From: an uncultured Lysobacterales bacterium
GTDB lineage: Bacteria > Pseudomonadota > Gammaproteobacteria > Xanthomonadales > SZUA-36
Assembly (NCBI GenBank): GCA_937924405.1
Contig: CALDVW010000017.1
Span: forward strand, 1 to 64,000
Reading direction: 5' to 3'
Length of the DNA: 64,000 nt
Shown: in pieces, positions 41,994 to 50,208 of the stretch
Position numbering within the stretch: the first letter of the stretch is position 1
Layout of the letters: each line of letters opens with the position of its first letter
The notes under the pieces: generated by a model
Told to the model about the DNA's origin: nothing
Database searches by the model: none
Seen by the model: the letters and a program-made list of their open reading frames with translations, nothing else
Position numbers and translations under genes: made by a program

Positions 41994-42758
41994 TCAGAAA
42001 AACATGCCATAGGCCATGACGAAGATCATAGGCGTAAGTGAAGCGAAAGCGATCAGGCCGAATCCGTCGATCAGTGGATCACGCCCCCTGATACTGCTCG
42101 CCAGGCCGATACCCAGTGCGGCGACCAGGGGAACCGTGACCGTGGAAGTCGTGACTCCGCCCGAGTCGTACGCAATACCGATAATCTCCTTGGGCGCGAA
42201 GGCGGTCATGATCACCACACCGAGATAGCCACCGATAATCAGGTATTGAACCGGCCAGCCTTTCAAAATCCGGATCACGCCAATCAGAAGTGCGAAACCC
42301 ACAGCCAGCGCCACCACCAGTCGCAAACCGGTGGCGTAGCGGTTACGGGCTGATTCGATGTTTTCAATGACTCCGCCGCTGGCGGCAATCGTAGCAGCTT
42401 CGTCTGCAATCGCGATCAGCGCCGGTTCCGCCACTGTGGTCCCGAAACCAAGCGTGAATGCGAAAATCAGGAGCAACCACAGGTTTCCCTTTTTAACAAA
42501 GCTGTAGGCCATTTCCTCACCCAGTGGAAACAAGGCCAGTTGCAGGCCTTGCACGAACAGGCTCAGTCCGACCAGCACCATCAGACCACCGGCGAGGATC
42601 TGGCCGAGTTGAGGCACCGCCTGTTTGAGAACCACCAACTGGAAAAAAGCAATCACCAGAATAATGGGCAGAAGGTCCTGAAAGCTCTGACGCAGGGATT
42701 TGATAAATTGTAGTATCAGTGCTTTCAAAGGTTTTCGGGATTTCCTTGCCGAGATCAT
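41994..42758 (-). CDS. DUF1538 family membrane protein (first of a tandem pair)
   Basis: A 254-residue membrane protein paralogous to its downstream neighbour. It opens with a basic cytoplasmic stretch (ISARKSRKPLK), then LVGLSLFVQGLQLALFPLG, GFGTTVAEPALIAIADEA, YDSGGVTTSTVTVPLVAALGIGLAS and DGFGLIAFASLTPM. The two proteins could form a heterodimer, like the two halves of an inverted-repeat transporter. It is the first gene of the operon DUF1538-DUF1538-PII-like-CBS-glgP. It is divergent from the YbdL-like gene, and the shared 58-bp spacer must hold both promoters. Confidence 0.85.
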   Translation of the reverse strand: MISARKSRKPLKALILQFIKSLRQSFQDLLPIILVIAFFQLVVLKQAVPQLGQILAGGLMVLVGLSLFVQGLQLALFPLGEEMAYSFVKKGNLWLLLIFAFTLGFGTTVAEPALIAIADEAATIAASGGVIENIESARNRYATGLRLVVALAVGFALLIGVIRILKGWPVQYLIIGGYLGVVIMTAFAPKEIIGIAYDSGGVTTSTVTVPLVAALGIGLASSIRGRDPLIDGFGLIAFASLTPMIFVMAYGMFF

Positions 42759-42816
42759 TCAATCAGTACGTGCAGGATATGACAGCTTTTATATACTGAA
42801 AAGGGCTATAACAACA

Positions 42817-43980
42817 ATGTGGAAATCCAATTCCTTGATTCAGGCAAGCAAACTTCCCGCCAGTGGAACGACCATTTTTACCGTGATGTCGAAAATGGCC
42901 CGGGACCATGGGGCAATTAATCTGTCCCAGGGGTACCCTGATTTCGACGGCCCTGATGCGCTGATCGAAGCCGTAGGCTGGCACATGAACCACGGCCACA
43001 ACCAGTATGCGCCCCTGGCTGGAGTGCCGGAACTACTCGAATTGATCGCCACAAAAATCCTGGACCTTTACGGCTGCTCAGTCGAACCGACGAGTGAGAT
43101 CGTCGTGACACCAGGCGCCACGGAAGCCATATTTTGCGCGGTCACAGCATGCGTGCATCCCGGCGATGAAGTTATCGTTTTCGATCCGGCGTACGATACC
43201 TACGAGCCGTGCGTTACCCTGAATGGCGGGATCACGCACCACATTCCGCTTTCTTACCCGGATTTCAGAATCGACTGGACCCGGGTGCAGGATACGGTCA
43301 ATCCGCGCACCCGAATGATCATGCTGAACACGCCGCATAATCCAACGGGCTCAATATGGCGTGAAGAAGACATCACGGCCTTAAGCAGTGTGGTCGAAGG
43401 GACGGATATCATTCTCGTGTCGGACGAGGTTTACGAACACATTACCTTCGACGGCAGTGAACATCTCAGCCTGCTTCGCTATCCGAACCTCGCCAACCGG
43501 GCGTATTGTATTTCTTCTTTCGGTAAGACCTACCACGTGACCGGGTGGCGGATCGGTTATTGCATTGCGCCCCCGAAGTTGATGACCGAATTTCTGCGCA
43601 TTCACCAGTTCATCAATTTCGCCACGAATGGTCCTTTGCAGTACGCGATCGCCGATTTTCTACGCGACCACCCCCGGTACCACCTGGGTCTGAACGAATT
43701 TTATGAACAAAAACGCAACCTGTTTTGCGACTTGCTCGAACCCTCCAGTTTACGCCTGTCGCCGTCAGCGGGAACGTTTTTTCAATTGGCTGATTACAGC
43801 CTGATAAGCGATGAGCCTGATACCGAATTCACCTCCAGGCTGACCCGGGAACACGGCGTTGCCGCCATTCCGGTTTCCGTTTTTTACCAGGACCCGCCGG
43901 ATCAGCGGGTGATAAGATTTTGCTTCGCGAAGCAGGATGACACGCTGCGTGAAGCAGCGGGCAGGCTGCTAAAGCTTTGA
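42817..43980 (+). CDS. ybdL: Methionine/kynurenine-type aminotransferase (YbdL-like)
   Basis: Class I PLP aminotransferase, 387 residues, about the length of E. coli YbdL (methionine aminotransferase). It shows INLSQGYPDFDGP, NQYAPLAGVPELL, TPGATEAIF, NTPHNPTGS, VSDEVYEH and the PLP lysine Lys237 in SSFGKTYHVTGWRIGY. The final RFCFAKQDDTL also fits the YbdL/KAT group. Likely substrates are methionine, other 2-oxo acids or kynurenine, possibly in methionine salvage. ATG 42817 was chosen over an upstream in-frame ATG at 42700, which lies inside the DUF1538 gene. Confidence 0.87.
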   Translation: MWKSNSLIQASKLPASGTTIFTVMSKMARDHGAINLSQGYPDFDGPDALIEAVGWHMNHGHNQYAPLAGVPELLELIATKILDLYGCSVEPTSEIVVTPGATEAIFCAVTACVHPGDEVIVFDPAYDTYEPCVTLNGGITHHIPLSYPDFRIDWTRVQDTVNPRTRMIMLNTPHNPTGSIWREEDITALSSVVEGTDIILVSDEVYEHITFDGSEHLSLLRYPNLANRAYCISSFGKTYHVTGWRIGYCIAPPKLMTEFLRIHQFINFATNGPLQYAIADFLRDHPRYHLGLNEFYEQKRNLFCDLLEPSSLRLSPSAGTFFQLADYSLISDEPDTEFTSRLTREHGVAAIPVSVFYQDPPDQRVIRFCFAKQDDTLREAAGRLLKL

Positions 43981-43992
43981 GTCAATAAATAC

Positions 43993-44862
43993 CTACAGTC
44001 TGGTTGATGACTGGTTGAATTTTTCCAGCGGGCAGTACAGGTCTTCGTCTGCAAGTATTTCCTGCAAACCTCCGGCGAGGATAGCGGCCCATTTGCGGGC
44101 GCCGTCATCGTCCTGCACGAGGTCCTGCCGGACTTCGATTCCGACATGGGGCAGCCCGGCCGGTTCGGCATGGTAATCGATCGTGAAATCATGCGGATGG
44201 CTGCCTGAATAGGGCTCATTATCGCCAATACATACGTCGTCCATGCCCTCGAAGTGCCTGATCAGCGGCACGGGGATTCGCGGATCCTTGTCCCACATGA
44301 TGCCAATGTGCCAGGGCCTGACCACGCGGTCGAACACCGGCGTGCAGGTGTGGACTGAGATCATCGCCGGCACGATCCCGCGCGCCGCGAATCCATTGAT
44401 GCGGTCTGTAATCTTGTCATGGTAAGGCTTGAAGAACGACTGGACCCGGAGTGCTTTCTGCCGTTCGTCCAGGCCGATGTTTCCCGGAATCGCAATACCG
44501 TCACTGATCTCCGGAAATGCAGAAGCATCGCCCGGCTGGCGGTTTGGATCGACGATAAGGCGCGAAAATCCGGCCAGCACCGCCTGTGCATCCAACTCGT
44601 CAGCCAGAAACCGGGCCAGCTTGTCTGAACCGATGTCAAAGGCCACATGCCTTTCCAACACCCAATCCGCAAGGCCCAGCTGATTCAGGCGTGCAGGGAA
44701 AAACGGACTGGCGTGATCGGCGACCAGCAGCACAGGGGCCTGGCCGTGATCGTTATAGGTCATGAAGGGCGGCGGGTCTCCGGGCCCAATCAGCGGGTCG
44801 TGGCCGTCAATTTGAGGGTAATTGAGAAAGTGGGAATAACCCGCGATTTTTACCTTACTCAA
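43993..44862 (-). CDS. N-formylglutamate amidohydrolase-like protein
   Basis: A 289-residue protein of the FGase family: VLLVADHASPFFP near the N-terminus, DIGSDKLARFLADELDA, SRLIVDPNRQPGDAS, MISVHTCTPVF, PHDFTIDYHAEPAGLPHVGIEVRQDLV. These carry the family's conserved Asp, His and Arg residues. The TTG at 44862 has GGAG 8 nt upstream and lies just after the stop of the upstream PPK2 gene; longer readings would overlap that gene. No histidine-degradation genes are nearby, so the substrate may be another N-acyl amino acid. Confidence 0.78.
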   Translation of the reverse strand: MSKVKIAGYSHFLNYPQIDGHDPLIGPGDPPPFMTYNDHGQAPVLLVADHASPFFPARLNQLGLADWVLERHVAFDIGSDKLARFLADELDAQAVLAGFSRLIVDPNRQPGDASAFPEISDGIAIPGNIGLDERQKALRVQSFFKPYHDKITDRINGFAARGIVPAMISVHTCTPVFDRVVRPWHIGIMWDKDPRIPVPLIRHFEGMDDVCIGDNEPYSGSHPHDFTIDYHAEPAGLPHVGIEVRQDLVQDDDGARKWAAILAGGLQEILADEDLYCPLEKFNQSSTRL

Positions 44863-44881
44863 TGAGTATTCTCCGGCGTAT

Positions 44882-46405
44882 TCATTCGGCCAGGGCATTT
44901 TCCATGGCGTCGCAAACCGCCTTGAGCACCTTGATACGCCCGTAGGGTTTGTTTTCATTTTCCACCAGCACCCAGGGTGATTTCCTGACGGAAGTCTGCT
45001 GGATCATATCGTGGGCGGCCAGGGCGTACTCATCCCAGCGCTCACGATTGCGCCAGTCTTCGTCAGACAGTTTCCAGCGCTTGTGGGGTGTCTCTTCGCG
45101 TGCCTTGAAGCGTCGCAATTGCTCGGCCTTGCTGATATGCATCCAGAATTTGAGCAGGATAATGCCGTGCTCTATCAGCTGGTCCTCGAAATCATTAATC
45201 TCGCCAAACGCCCGGCGCCATTCGTCATCGCCGGCGAAGCGCTCGATTCGCTCAACCAGCACCCGGCCATACCAGCTGCGGTCATAAATGGTCATTTTGC
45301 CGGCCCGCGGGACACAGTTCCAGAATCGCCACAGGTAATGGTGGGCATTCTCGATATCGGTGGGTGCTGAAAACGGGTAAACCTTGTAAAACCGGGCATC
45401 CAGGGCGCCGGTGATCTGCCTGATGGCCCCACCTTTTCCACTGGCGTCGGGTCCTTCAAAAACCAGCGTCGTGGAAACTTTCCTGCGGGCTGCCAATTGC
45501 TGCAACCCGGCCAGGCGGGCCTGGTAAACGGCAAGTTCTTTACGATACTTCTTTTTATCCAGTTTGAGTGACAGGTCGAGCCCGTCCATGATGGTCTTGG
45601 TTTTTATGTCGTTGCCGGTTTCCTCTTCTGACTCGACCTCCCGGTCTGTAAACTGCTTGCGCATTTCACCAAGATATTTCTGCCGATATTGTTCGCTCAT
45701 CAGGTGACGCTCCAGCGTATGCTGGAATATTTCTCCTACCTTGAGGCTGCGGTAGTTGAGATCTTCCCCTTCGATGATTTCCCAGGGCGCGTGACCCGTG
45801 TTGGTATAGCTGATGATCCGTTCGGCCGCTTCGATAAATTTGTCGTACAGTTTCCAGTGCTCCCAGTCCTCGGGCAACATCCTCCAGCTTCTCAGGGGGT
45901 CATTCTCAAGTGATTCCAGTCTGGATTTCTGGACATCCCGGCTGATGTGCATCCAGAACTTCAGCACCAGGGCGCCATCGTCCGCCAAATCTTTTTCGAA
46001 ATTGTTGATGCGATCCAGTGAATGCATGAAGTCGACTTCATCGCTTTTGCCAAACACGAAGTCCAGCAATGGCCGGGAATAACGGCCGCTCATGTACAAG
46101 CCAATCTGACCTTTCGGTGGCAGATGGCGCCAGAATCGCCAGAATGTAGGCCTTTCATTCTCCTCATCGGAAGGTTCTGTGTAGGCATGGGTCACAATCC
46201 AGCGGGCGTCCATCCAGCGGTTGAAAAGATTGACGGACGTACCTTTGCCTGCACCCCGGACACCAGCAAAATCTACGATGACAGGGAAATTGCCTTCCTT
46301 GCGCAGGCGTTGTTGCAAAGCGAGCAGGTTCTCCCACAACGGGAGTTCCTTTTGCTTGTATTCGTGTTTGGAAACTTTTTGTCCCAATTCCGCAGTCTGG
46401 AACAT
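44882..46405 (-). CDS. pap: Two-domain PPK2 (polyphosphate:AMP phosphotransferase)
   Basis: The 507-residue protein has two tandem PPK2 kinase domains. Domain 1 (about 20-250) has a degenerate Walker A, GVRGAGKGT (48-56), in which the family Asp is replaced by Arg, and lacks the YDRSWYGR lid motif (it reads YMSGRYSRP). Domain 2 (about 275-505) keeps GPDASGKGG (318-326) and YDRSWYGRVLVER and is probably the catalytic one. Such class II PPK2s phosphorylate AMP to ADP with polyphosphate. It is divergent from 2-phosphoglycerate kinase, 181 bp away, and the FGase-like gene follows 19 nt downstream. Confidence 0.9.
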   Translation of the reverse strand: MFQTAELGQKVSKHEYKQKELPLWENLLALQQRLRKEGNFPVIVDFAGVRGAGKGTSVNLFNRWMDARWIVTHAYTEPSDEENERPTFWRFWRHLPPKGQIGLYMSGRYSRPLLDFVFGKSDEVDFMHSLDRINNFEKDLADDGALVLKFWMHISRDVQKSRLESLENDPLRSWRMLPEDWEHWKLYDKFIEAAERIISYTNTGHAPWEIIEGEDLNYRSLKVGEIFQHTLERHLMSEQYRQKYLGEMRKQFTDREVESEEETGNDIKTKTIMDGLDLSLKLDKKKYRKELAVYQARLAGLQQLAARRKVSTTLVFEGPDASGKGGAIRQITGALDARFYKVYPFSAPTDIENAHHYLWRFWNCVPRAGKMTIYDRSWYGRVLVERIERFAGDDEWRRAFGEINDFEDQLIEHGIILLKFWMHISKAEQLRRFKAREETPHKRWKLSDEDWRNRERWDEYALAAHDMIQQTSVRKSPWVLVENENKPYGRIKVLKAVCDAMENALAE

Positions 46406-46491
46406 GAATTACCTTCCCGAACTCTCTATTGCCGATCCAGTGGAAAACGATATCATACTCGGGATGCGTTGCAGCCGATTCGCCGCCAGGC

Positions 46492-46521
46492 TTGCGTGAT
46501 TGAGTACAAAGCACAGATAAT
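46492..46521 (+). promoter_or_regulatory. Candidate sigma-70 promoter of the 2-phosphoglycerate kinase gene
   Basis: TTGCGT (46492-46497) and GATAAT (46516-46521) are separated by 18 nt. The -10 matches five of six consensus bases, the -35 is weaker. Transcription would start about 60 nt ahead of the coding start and read through the palindrome at 46550-46572. Confidence 0.4.
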
Positions 46522-46549
46522 TCCGTGATCCAGGTCAAGAACGCAGCCC

Positions 46550-46572
46550 CTGCAGTGACCGGTTCACTGCAG
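46550..46572. promoter_or_regulatory. 23-bp palindrome upstream of the 2-phosphoglycerate kinase gene
   Basis: Perfect 9-bp arms CTGCAGTGA and TCACTGCAG flank CCGGT. It lies 14 nt before the start codon and downstream of a candidate promoter, so it may be an operator, or a 5'-UTR hairpin that controls translation. No similar sequence was noticed upstream of the cDPG-synthetase-like gene. Confidence 0.45.
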
Positions 46573-46586
46573 TCAGCGGAAGAAAA

Positions 46587-47840
46587 TTGAAAACATTCGT
46601 CATCAATGAACAGGAAAGTACGCGGATTCCGTTTCTGCGCGGAATCCTGATACGCAGTCTGCTGGATGCCGGCCTGGACTTCGATGAAGCACTCGATTTG
46701 GCCACCCGGGTGCGGGATGACCTGGATGACGTTACGGAAATTTCATCCGATCAAATCCGGCACAAGGTTCATCGACTACTGGAAGAAAGCGGCCACCTGG
46801 GGGCATTGGAACCTTACCGGCTGCCACTCGTCGCGCCGGCCAGGATCCAGGTTGCGAGCCTGAGTGGCACAGTCAGCTCGTTTTCCCGGGCCAAGCACGA
46901 ACGGTATCTCCAGGCCAGCGGGATGAAAGCTGAAAAAGCCGAACGAACGACCGTTCTGATTTACGATCATTTGCTGGCTGCTGGTATATCCTCGATCACG
47001 ACATGCCAGCTGGGCTTCCTGACCTGGTTATGCCTGAAGCAGGAAGTGTCCAAAAAAGCTGCAAAACGTTACCTGGTGTGGTCAGAGTATCAGCGCAGCG
47101 CCAGACCCCTGGCCTTGCTGATTTGCGGTACGGTTGGATCCGGAAAAAGTACTGTCGCAACCGAGATCGCCCACCTGCTCGAGATCGTACGAATTCAGTC
47201 AACGGATATGCTGCGTGAAGTTATGCGTATGATGATGCCGAGCCGGCTTCTTCCAGTTCTCCACAAGTCTTCCTTCAACGCCTGGGAAGCCCTGTCCCTC
47301 CAGGACATGGACGATCGCGACTGGGATCAACTCGTGGCAGATGGCTACCGCAGCCAGGCGGACCTGCTGGCAGTTCCCTGTGAAGCAGTGCTACAGCGTG
47401 CTGAAGAAGAAAGCGTTCCGATCATCCTGGAAGGTGTGCATGCCCATCCCAATCTCATGGAGCGAGGCCAGACGGACTCGGACGCCATCATGGTGCATGC
47501 AACGCTGGCCGTCCTGAAAACCAAGGAGCTCAAGTCCCGCCTGCGCGGACGCGGTGTCGAGGTACCTCTGCGGCGGGCCAAGCGTTACCTGAACAAGATC
47601 GATGCCGTGTGGAGTCTGCAGTCCTTCCTGTTATCTGAAGCCGACCGCTTCGATGTGCCCATCATCACCAATCACGACAAGGATAAAGCAGTTTTGCAGA
47701 TCATTTTGCAGGTTAACTTTGAGTTGTCCAGGCACTTCACCGGGTCGCCCCTGGATGTATTTGGATCGGTTGTCGGCACGGGAAATGATAGTTTTGAAAA
47801 AGAACCGTGGCAAAAGCTCGTTGCCGAATTCAGAGACTGA
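46587..47840 (+). CDS. 2-phosphoglycerate kinase (archaeal type) with duplicated ATP-cone region
   Basis: Would phosphorylate 2-phosphoglycerate to 2,3-diphosphoglycerate with ATP. Residues 10-70 form an ATP-cone-like domain (IPFLRGILIRSLLDAGLD). Residues about 98-170 (FSRAKHERYLQASGMK ... AAKRYLVWSEYQRS) look like a second, more divergent cone. The P-loop GTVGSGKST (181-189), STDMLREVMR, LPVLHKSSFNAWEAL and ILEGVHAHPNLM match archaeal 2-phosphoglycerate kinases, which at about 300 residues have a single cone. The start is TTG 46587, the only codon giving the cone N-terminus. The next gene is the archaeal-type mutase, 28 nt downstream, so an operon is nearly certain. Confidence 0.82.
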   Translation: MKTFVINEQESTRIPFLRGILIRSLLDAGLDFDEALDLATRVRDDLDDVTEISSDQIRHKVHRLLEESGHLGALEPYRLPLVAPARIQVASLSGTVSSFSRAKHERYLQASGMKAEKAERTTVLIYDHLLAAGISSITTCQLGFLTWLCLKQEVSKKAAKRYLVWSEYQRSARPLALLICGTVGSGKSTVATEIAHLLEIVRIQSTDMLREVMRMMMPSRLLPVLHKSSFNAWEALSLQDMDDRDWDQLVADGYRSQADLLAVPCEAVLQRAEEESVPIILEGVHAHPNLMERGQTDSDAIMVHATLAVLKTKELKSRLRGRGVEVPLRRAKRYLNKIDAVWSLQSFLLSEADRFDVPIITNHDKDKAVLQIILQVNFELSRHFTGSPLDVFGSVVGTGNDSFEKEPWQKLVAEFRD

Positions 47841-47868
47841 GAGCAATCTTTCCACCCAGGGATTTACA

Positions 47869-49107
47869 TTGTCTGATTTTTACCGAAAATGTGTAGTGTT
47901 GATTATCGATGGCCTCGGCGATTTGCCGGTTTCCGGGTTGGATGATCAGACGCCTCTCGAAGCGGCCCACACACCTGTTCTGAATCGCCTGGCGGCCTCG
48001 GGGCTGTACGGGCTGGTCGACCCGATCGGCCGTGGTGAAGTGCCAAATACCCATTCGGGTTGTGGCGTACTTCTGGGGGTATTGCCCGGTGAAACCAGCC
48101 GGATCAGGCGCGGTCCGATCGAAGCCTCCGGCGCTGGCCTTGCGCTGGAACCGGGTGATATTGCCGTGCGGGCGAATTTCGCAACCCTGGAAAACCATGT
48201 CGATGGCCTGTTGGTATCCGACAGACGGGCTGGCCGGATCACAAGCGGCACCGATCAGTTGGCGGCGGTGCTGACCGATGTCGACCTCGGAGAAGGCGTG
48301 ACCGCCAGCCTTCAGCCGACGGACCAGCATCGCGGCGTACTGGTGCTGTCCGGACCTGGCCTCGACCAGGCTGTCAGTGACACTGACCCGGGCGACCACG
48401 GCGATACGGCGCTTGTTCAGACCTGCCAGCCAAAGCGGGCAGGCGCTGAGAAAACCGCTGAAAAAATAAACCTGTTTGTCGCAGAAGCGCATCGCAGGCT
48501 GAACAAACACCCGCTCAACGAGGAAAGAGTCCGCAGTGGGAAGCTTCCCGCGAACGGGGTGCTGACGCGCGGAGCGGGAGAAATTTTCAGACTGGAACCC
48601 ATATTTCAGCCCAACGGCCTTAATGTGGCTGTCGTGGCCGGCTGCAATACGGTTCTTGGCTTGGCGCGAATCCTGGGATTCGAGGCAGTGACCGATCCGC
48701 GCTTTACCGCGTCTTTCGATACCGATCTCGATGCCAAAATGAGGGCAGTTTTAGCGGCACTGGATAGCAAGCAGCTAGTCTATCTTCACGTCAAGGCACC
48801 GGATTTGTTCGCCCATGACCTGAATCCTGTAGCCAAACGTGATTTTCTCGAGCGACTGGATAAGTCACTGCAAATACTCTACGACAGCGGGGCAATAATC
48901 GCGTTGGCAGCAGATCACACGACAGACAGTAACACCGGGGTTCATACCGCTGATCCGGTACCGGCACTGATTTACGACCCCAGGCAAGTGCCAGGCGAAG
49001 AACCCACGCCGGTTAATTTCGGTGAAGCAGCTTGCCGCAACGGCAGTATGCCGCGCCGCCAGAGCCACGATTTCCTGCTGCAATTGGTCCGCATGATGGA
49101 AAACTAA
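47869..49107 (+). CDS. Archaeal-type phosphoglycerate mutase-like protein (cofactor-independent, alkaline phosphatase superfamily)
   Basis: A 412-residue homologue of ApgM, which interconverts 3- and 2-phosphoglycerate. Metal and catalytic positions are recognisable: Asp14 (LIIDGLGD), TPLEAAHTPVLNRLAASG, a nucleophile candidate Ser63 (PNTHSGCGVLLG), KAPDLFAHD (Asp312, His316), AADHTTDS (Asp349, His350) and VHTADPVP (His359). The segment around Ser63 differs from the usual GSDTSH/AHLALLGYDP pattern, so this is a divergent member and might be a related phosphotransferase. The TTG at 47869 is preceded by AGGGA; no ATG fits. It overlaps the convergent cysteine-synthase-like gene by 4 nt. Confidence 0.75.
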   Translation: MSDFYRKCVVLIIDGLGDLPVSGLDDQTPLEAAHTPVLNRLAASGLYGLVDPIGRGEVPNTHSGCGVLLGVLPGETSRIRRGPIEASGAGLALEPGDIAVRANFATLENHVDGLLVSDRRAGRITSGTDQLAAVLTDVDLGEGVTASLQPTDQHRGVLVLSGPGLDQAVSDTDPGDHGDTALVQTCQPKRAGAEKTAEKINLFVAEAHRRLNKHPLNEERVRSGKLPANGVLTRGAGEIFRLEPIFQPNGLNVAVVAGCNTVLGLARILGFEAVTDPRFTASFDTDLDAKMRAVLAALDSKQLVYLHVKAPDLFAHDLNPVAKRDFLERLDKSLQILYDSGAIIALAADHTTDSNTGVHTADPVPALIYDPRQVPGEEPTPVNFGEAACRNGSMPRRQSHDFLLQLVRMMEN

Positions 49108-50111
49108 TCGTCTTCTGCATCCAGGTATTCGGCGTAAGCGCTGACATATTTTGTCGCGTCATCAGGTGAGATCACTACTGCAGTCCCGTTGGTGGATTCA
49201 CCGACTAATTGAGCCGCATGCAACATGGCGCCGGTGGTCGGCCCGACCATGATACCTTCTGTGCGGGCCAGGCGAATACCAGCCTTGAAAGCTTCGTGGT
49301 CCTCGACCGCAATGATGTCATCAATCAGCGAATAGTCCAAAATTTTGGGCTTGTGCTGTTCGGGCAGATCAGAAATTTTCTTGATGCCGGACAAGCTGTG
49401 ATTCCTCTGAGCGGGTTCAACGCCGATGATTTTAATTTCCGGATTTCGCTCCTTGAGATACTGGCCGACTCCGGAGATGGTTCCACAGGTGCCGAAAGCG
49501 GCAAAAAAATGATCAATCTTGCCTTCCGTCTGGTTCCATATTTCGGGTCCGGTGGTGTGATAGTGAGCAGCGACGTTAAGCTTGTTCTCATACTGGTTGG
49601 GGCTCACATAGCGACCGTTGTATGCCTCGCTTTCCACCAGGCTTTTCACCACGCCGCGGGCCCCTTCGGTTGGAAACAGGGGGCAGAGCTCATCTTCGAC
49701 TTCCAGTAATTCTGCACCGAGGAACCGCAGCAGTGCTTTTTTCTCTTCCGGTGTTCCTTCAGGCAGGGCCAGTTCGATGGATGTTCCCTGGGCGTTGGCC
49801 AGTGCGGCCAGTGCGATGCCGGTATTTCCGGCTGTCGGCTCGGTAAGTACCTGGTCCTTGTCTATCTTGGTTCCCCTCAGAAGGTAAAGCGCAGTCCGGT
49901 CCTTGATCGACCCAAAAGGATTATTTCTCTCGAGTTTTACATATATTTGAAAGTCTTCTGATGGCCTGGAGCGTTCGCTCAGGCGGATCATGGGGGTCGG
50001 ATTCTCCGGATCGGCAATCAAATCAGCCACGCTGTCGTAAACGCGGCGGGCGCGGCTATTTTCCGGATAGGTTTTGCGTTCCAGTGGATAAACGTTGGTA
50101 TGAAAATTCAT
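49104..50111 (-). CDS. PLP-dependent cysteine synthase-family protein
   Basis: A 335-residue beta-family PLP enzyme. The Schiff-base lysine is Lys70 in NNPFGSIKDRTA. The substrate loop reads EPTAGNTGIALAALA and the phosphate loop GTCGTISGVGQYL. It resembles CysK/CysM and the catalytic core of cystathionine beta-synthase, so it makes cysteine (or a relative) from an activated serine and a sulfur donor. Donor specificity is unresolved. ATG 50111 has AAGGAG 9 nt upstream. A cysteine-rich leader ORF and a hairpin lie just upstream on the same strand. SerC and SerA, which supply serine, are encoded 3 kb away. Confidence 0.86.
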   Translation of the reverse strand: MNFHTNVYPLERKTYPENSRARRVYDSVADLIADPENPTPMIRLSERSRPSEDFQIYVKLERNNPFGSIKDRTALYLLRGTKIDKDQVLTEPTAGNTGIALAALANAQGTSIELALPEGTPEEKKALLRFLGAELLEVEDELCPLFPTEGARGVVKSLVESEAYNGRYVSPNQYENKLNVAAHYHTTGPEIWNQTEGKIDHFFAAFGTCGTISGVGQYLKERNPEIKIIGVEPAQRNHSLSGIKKISDLPEQHKPKILDYSLIDDIIAVEDHEAFKAGIRLARTEGIMVGPTTGAMLHAAQLVGESTNGTAVVISPDDATKYVSAYAEYLDAEDD

Positions 50112-50139
50112 TGTGCATCTCTCCTTGGTAGTTAACAGA

Positions 50140-50170
50140 CCGGAGCGCACAGCAAAAGATTCCGCTCCGG
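50140..50170 (-). promoter_or_regulatory. Attenuator-like hairpin upstream of the cysteine-synthase-like gene
   Basis: Perfect 8-bp arms CCGGAGCG (50170-50163 on the minus strand) and CGCTCCGG (50147-50140) surround a 15-nt loop, ending about 15 nt before the Shine-Dalgarno. The core CGGAGC also occurs inside the upstream leader ORF (minus strand, within 50233-50224), so the same GCTCCG could pair with either, giving two mutually exclusive structures. No U tract follows, so control may act on Rho or on translation. Confidence 0.5.
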
Positions 50171-50208
50171 CCTGCCGTTGCGGTTTTTCCCTGTTTAATT
50201 GATGAAGT

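Noticed and set aside
47602-47868. A longer N-terminus for the mutase-like protein, overlapping the 2PG kinase gene
   Set aside because: The added residues have no family similarity and come from the kinase gene read in another frame; TTG 47869 with AGGGA gives the right N-terminus.
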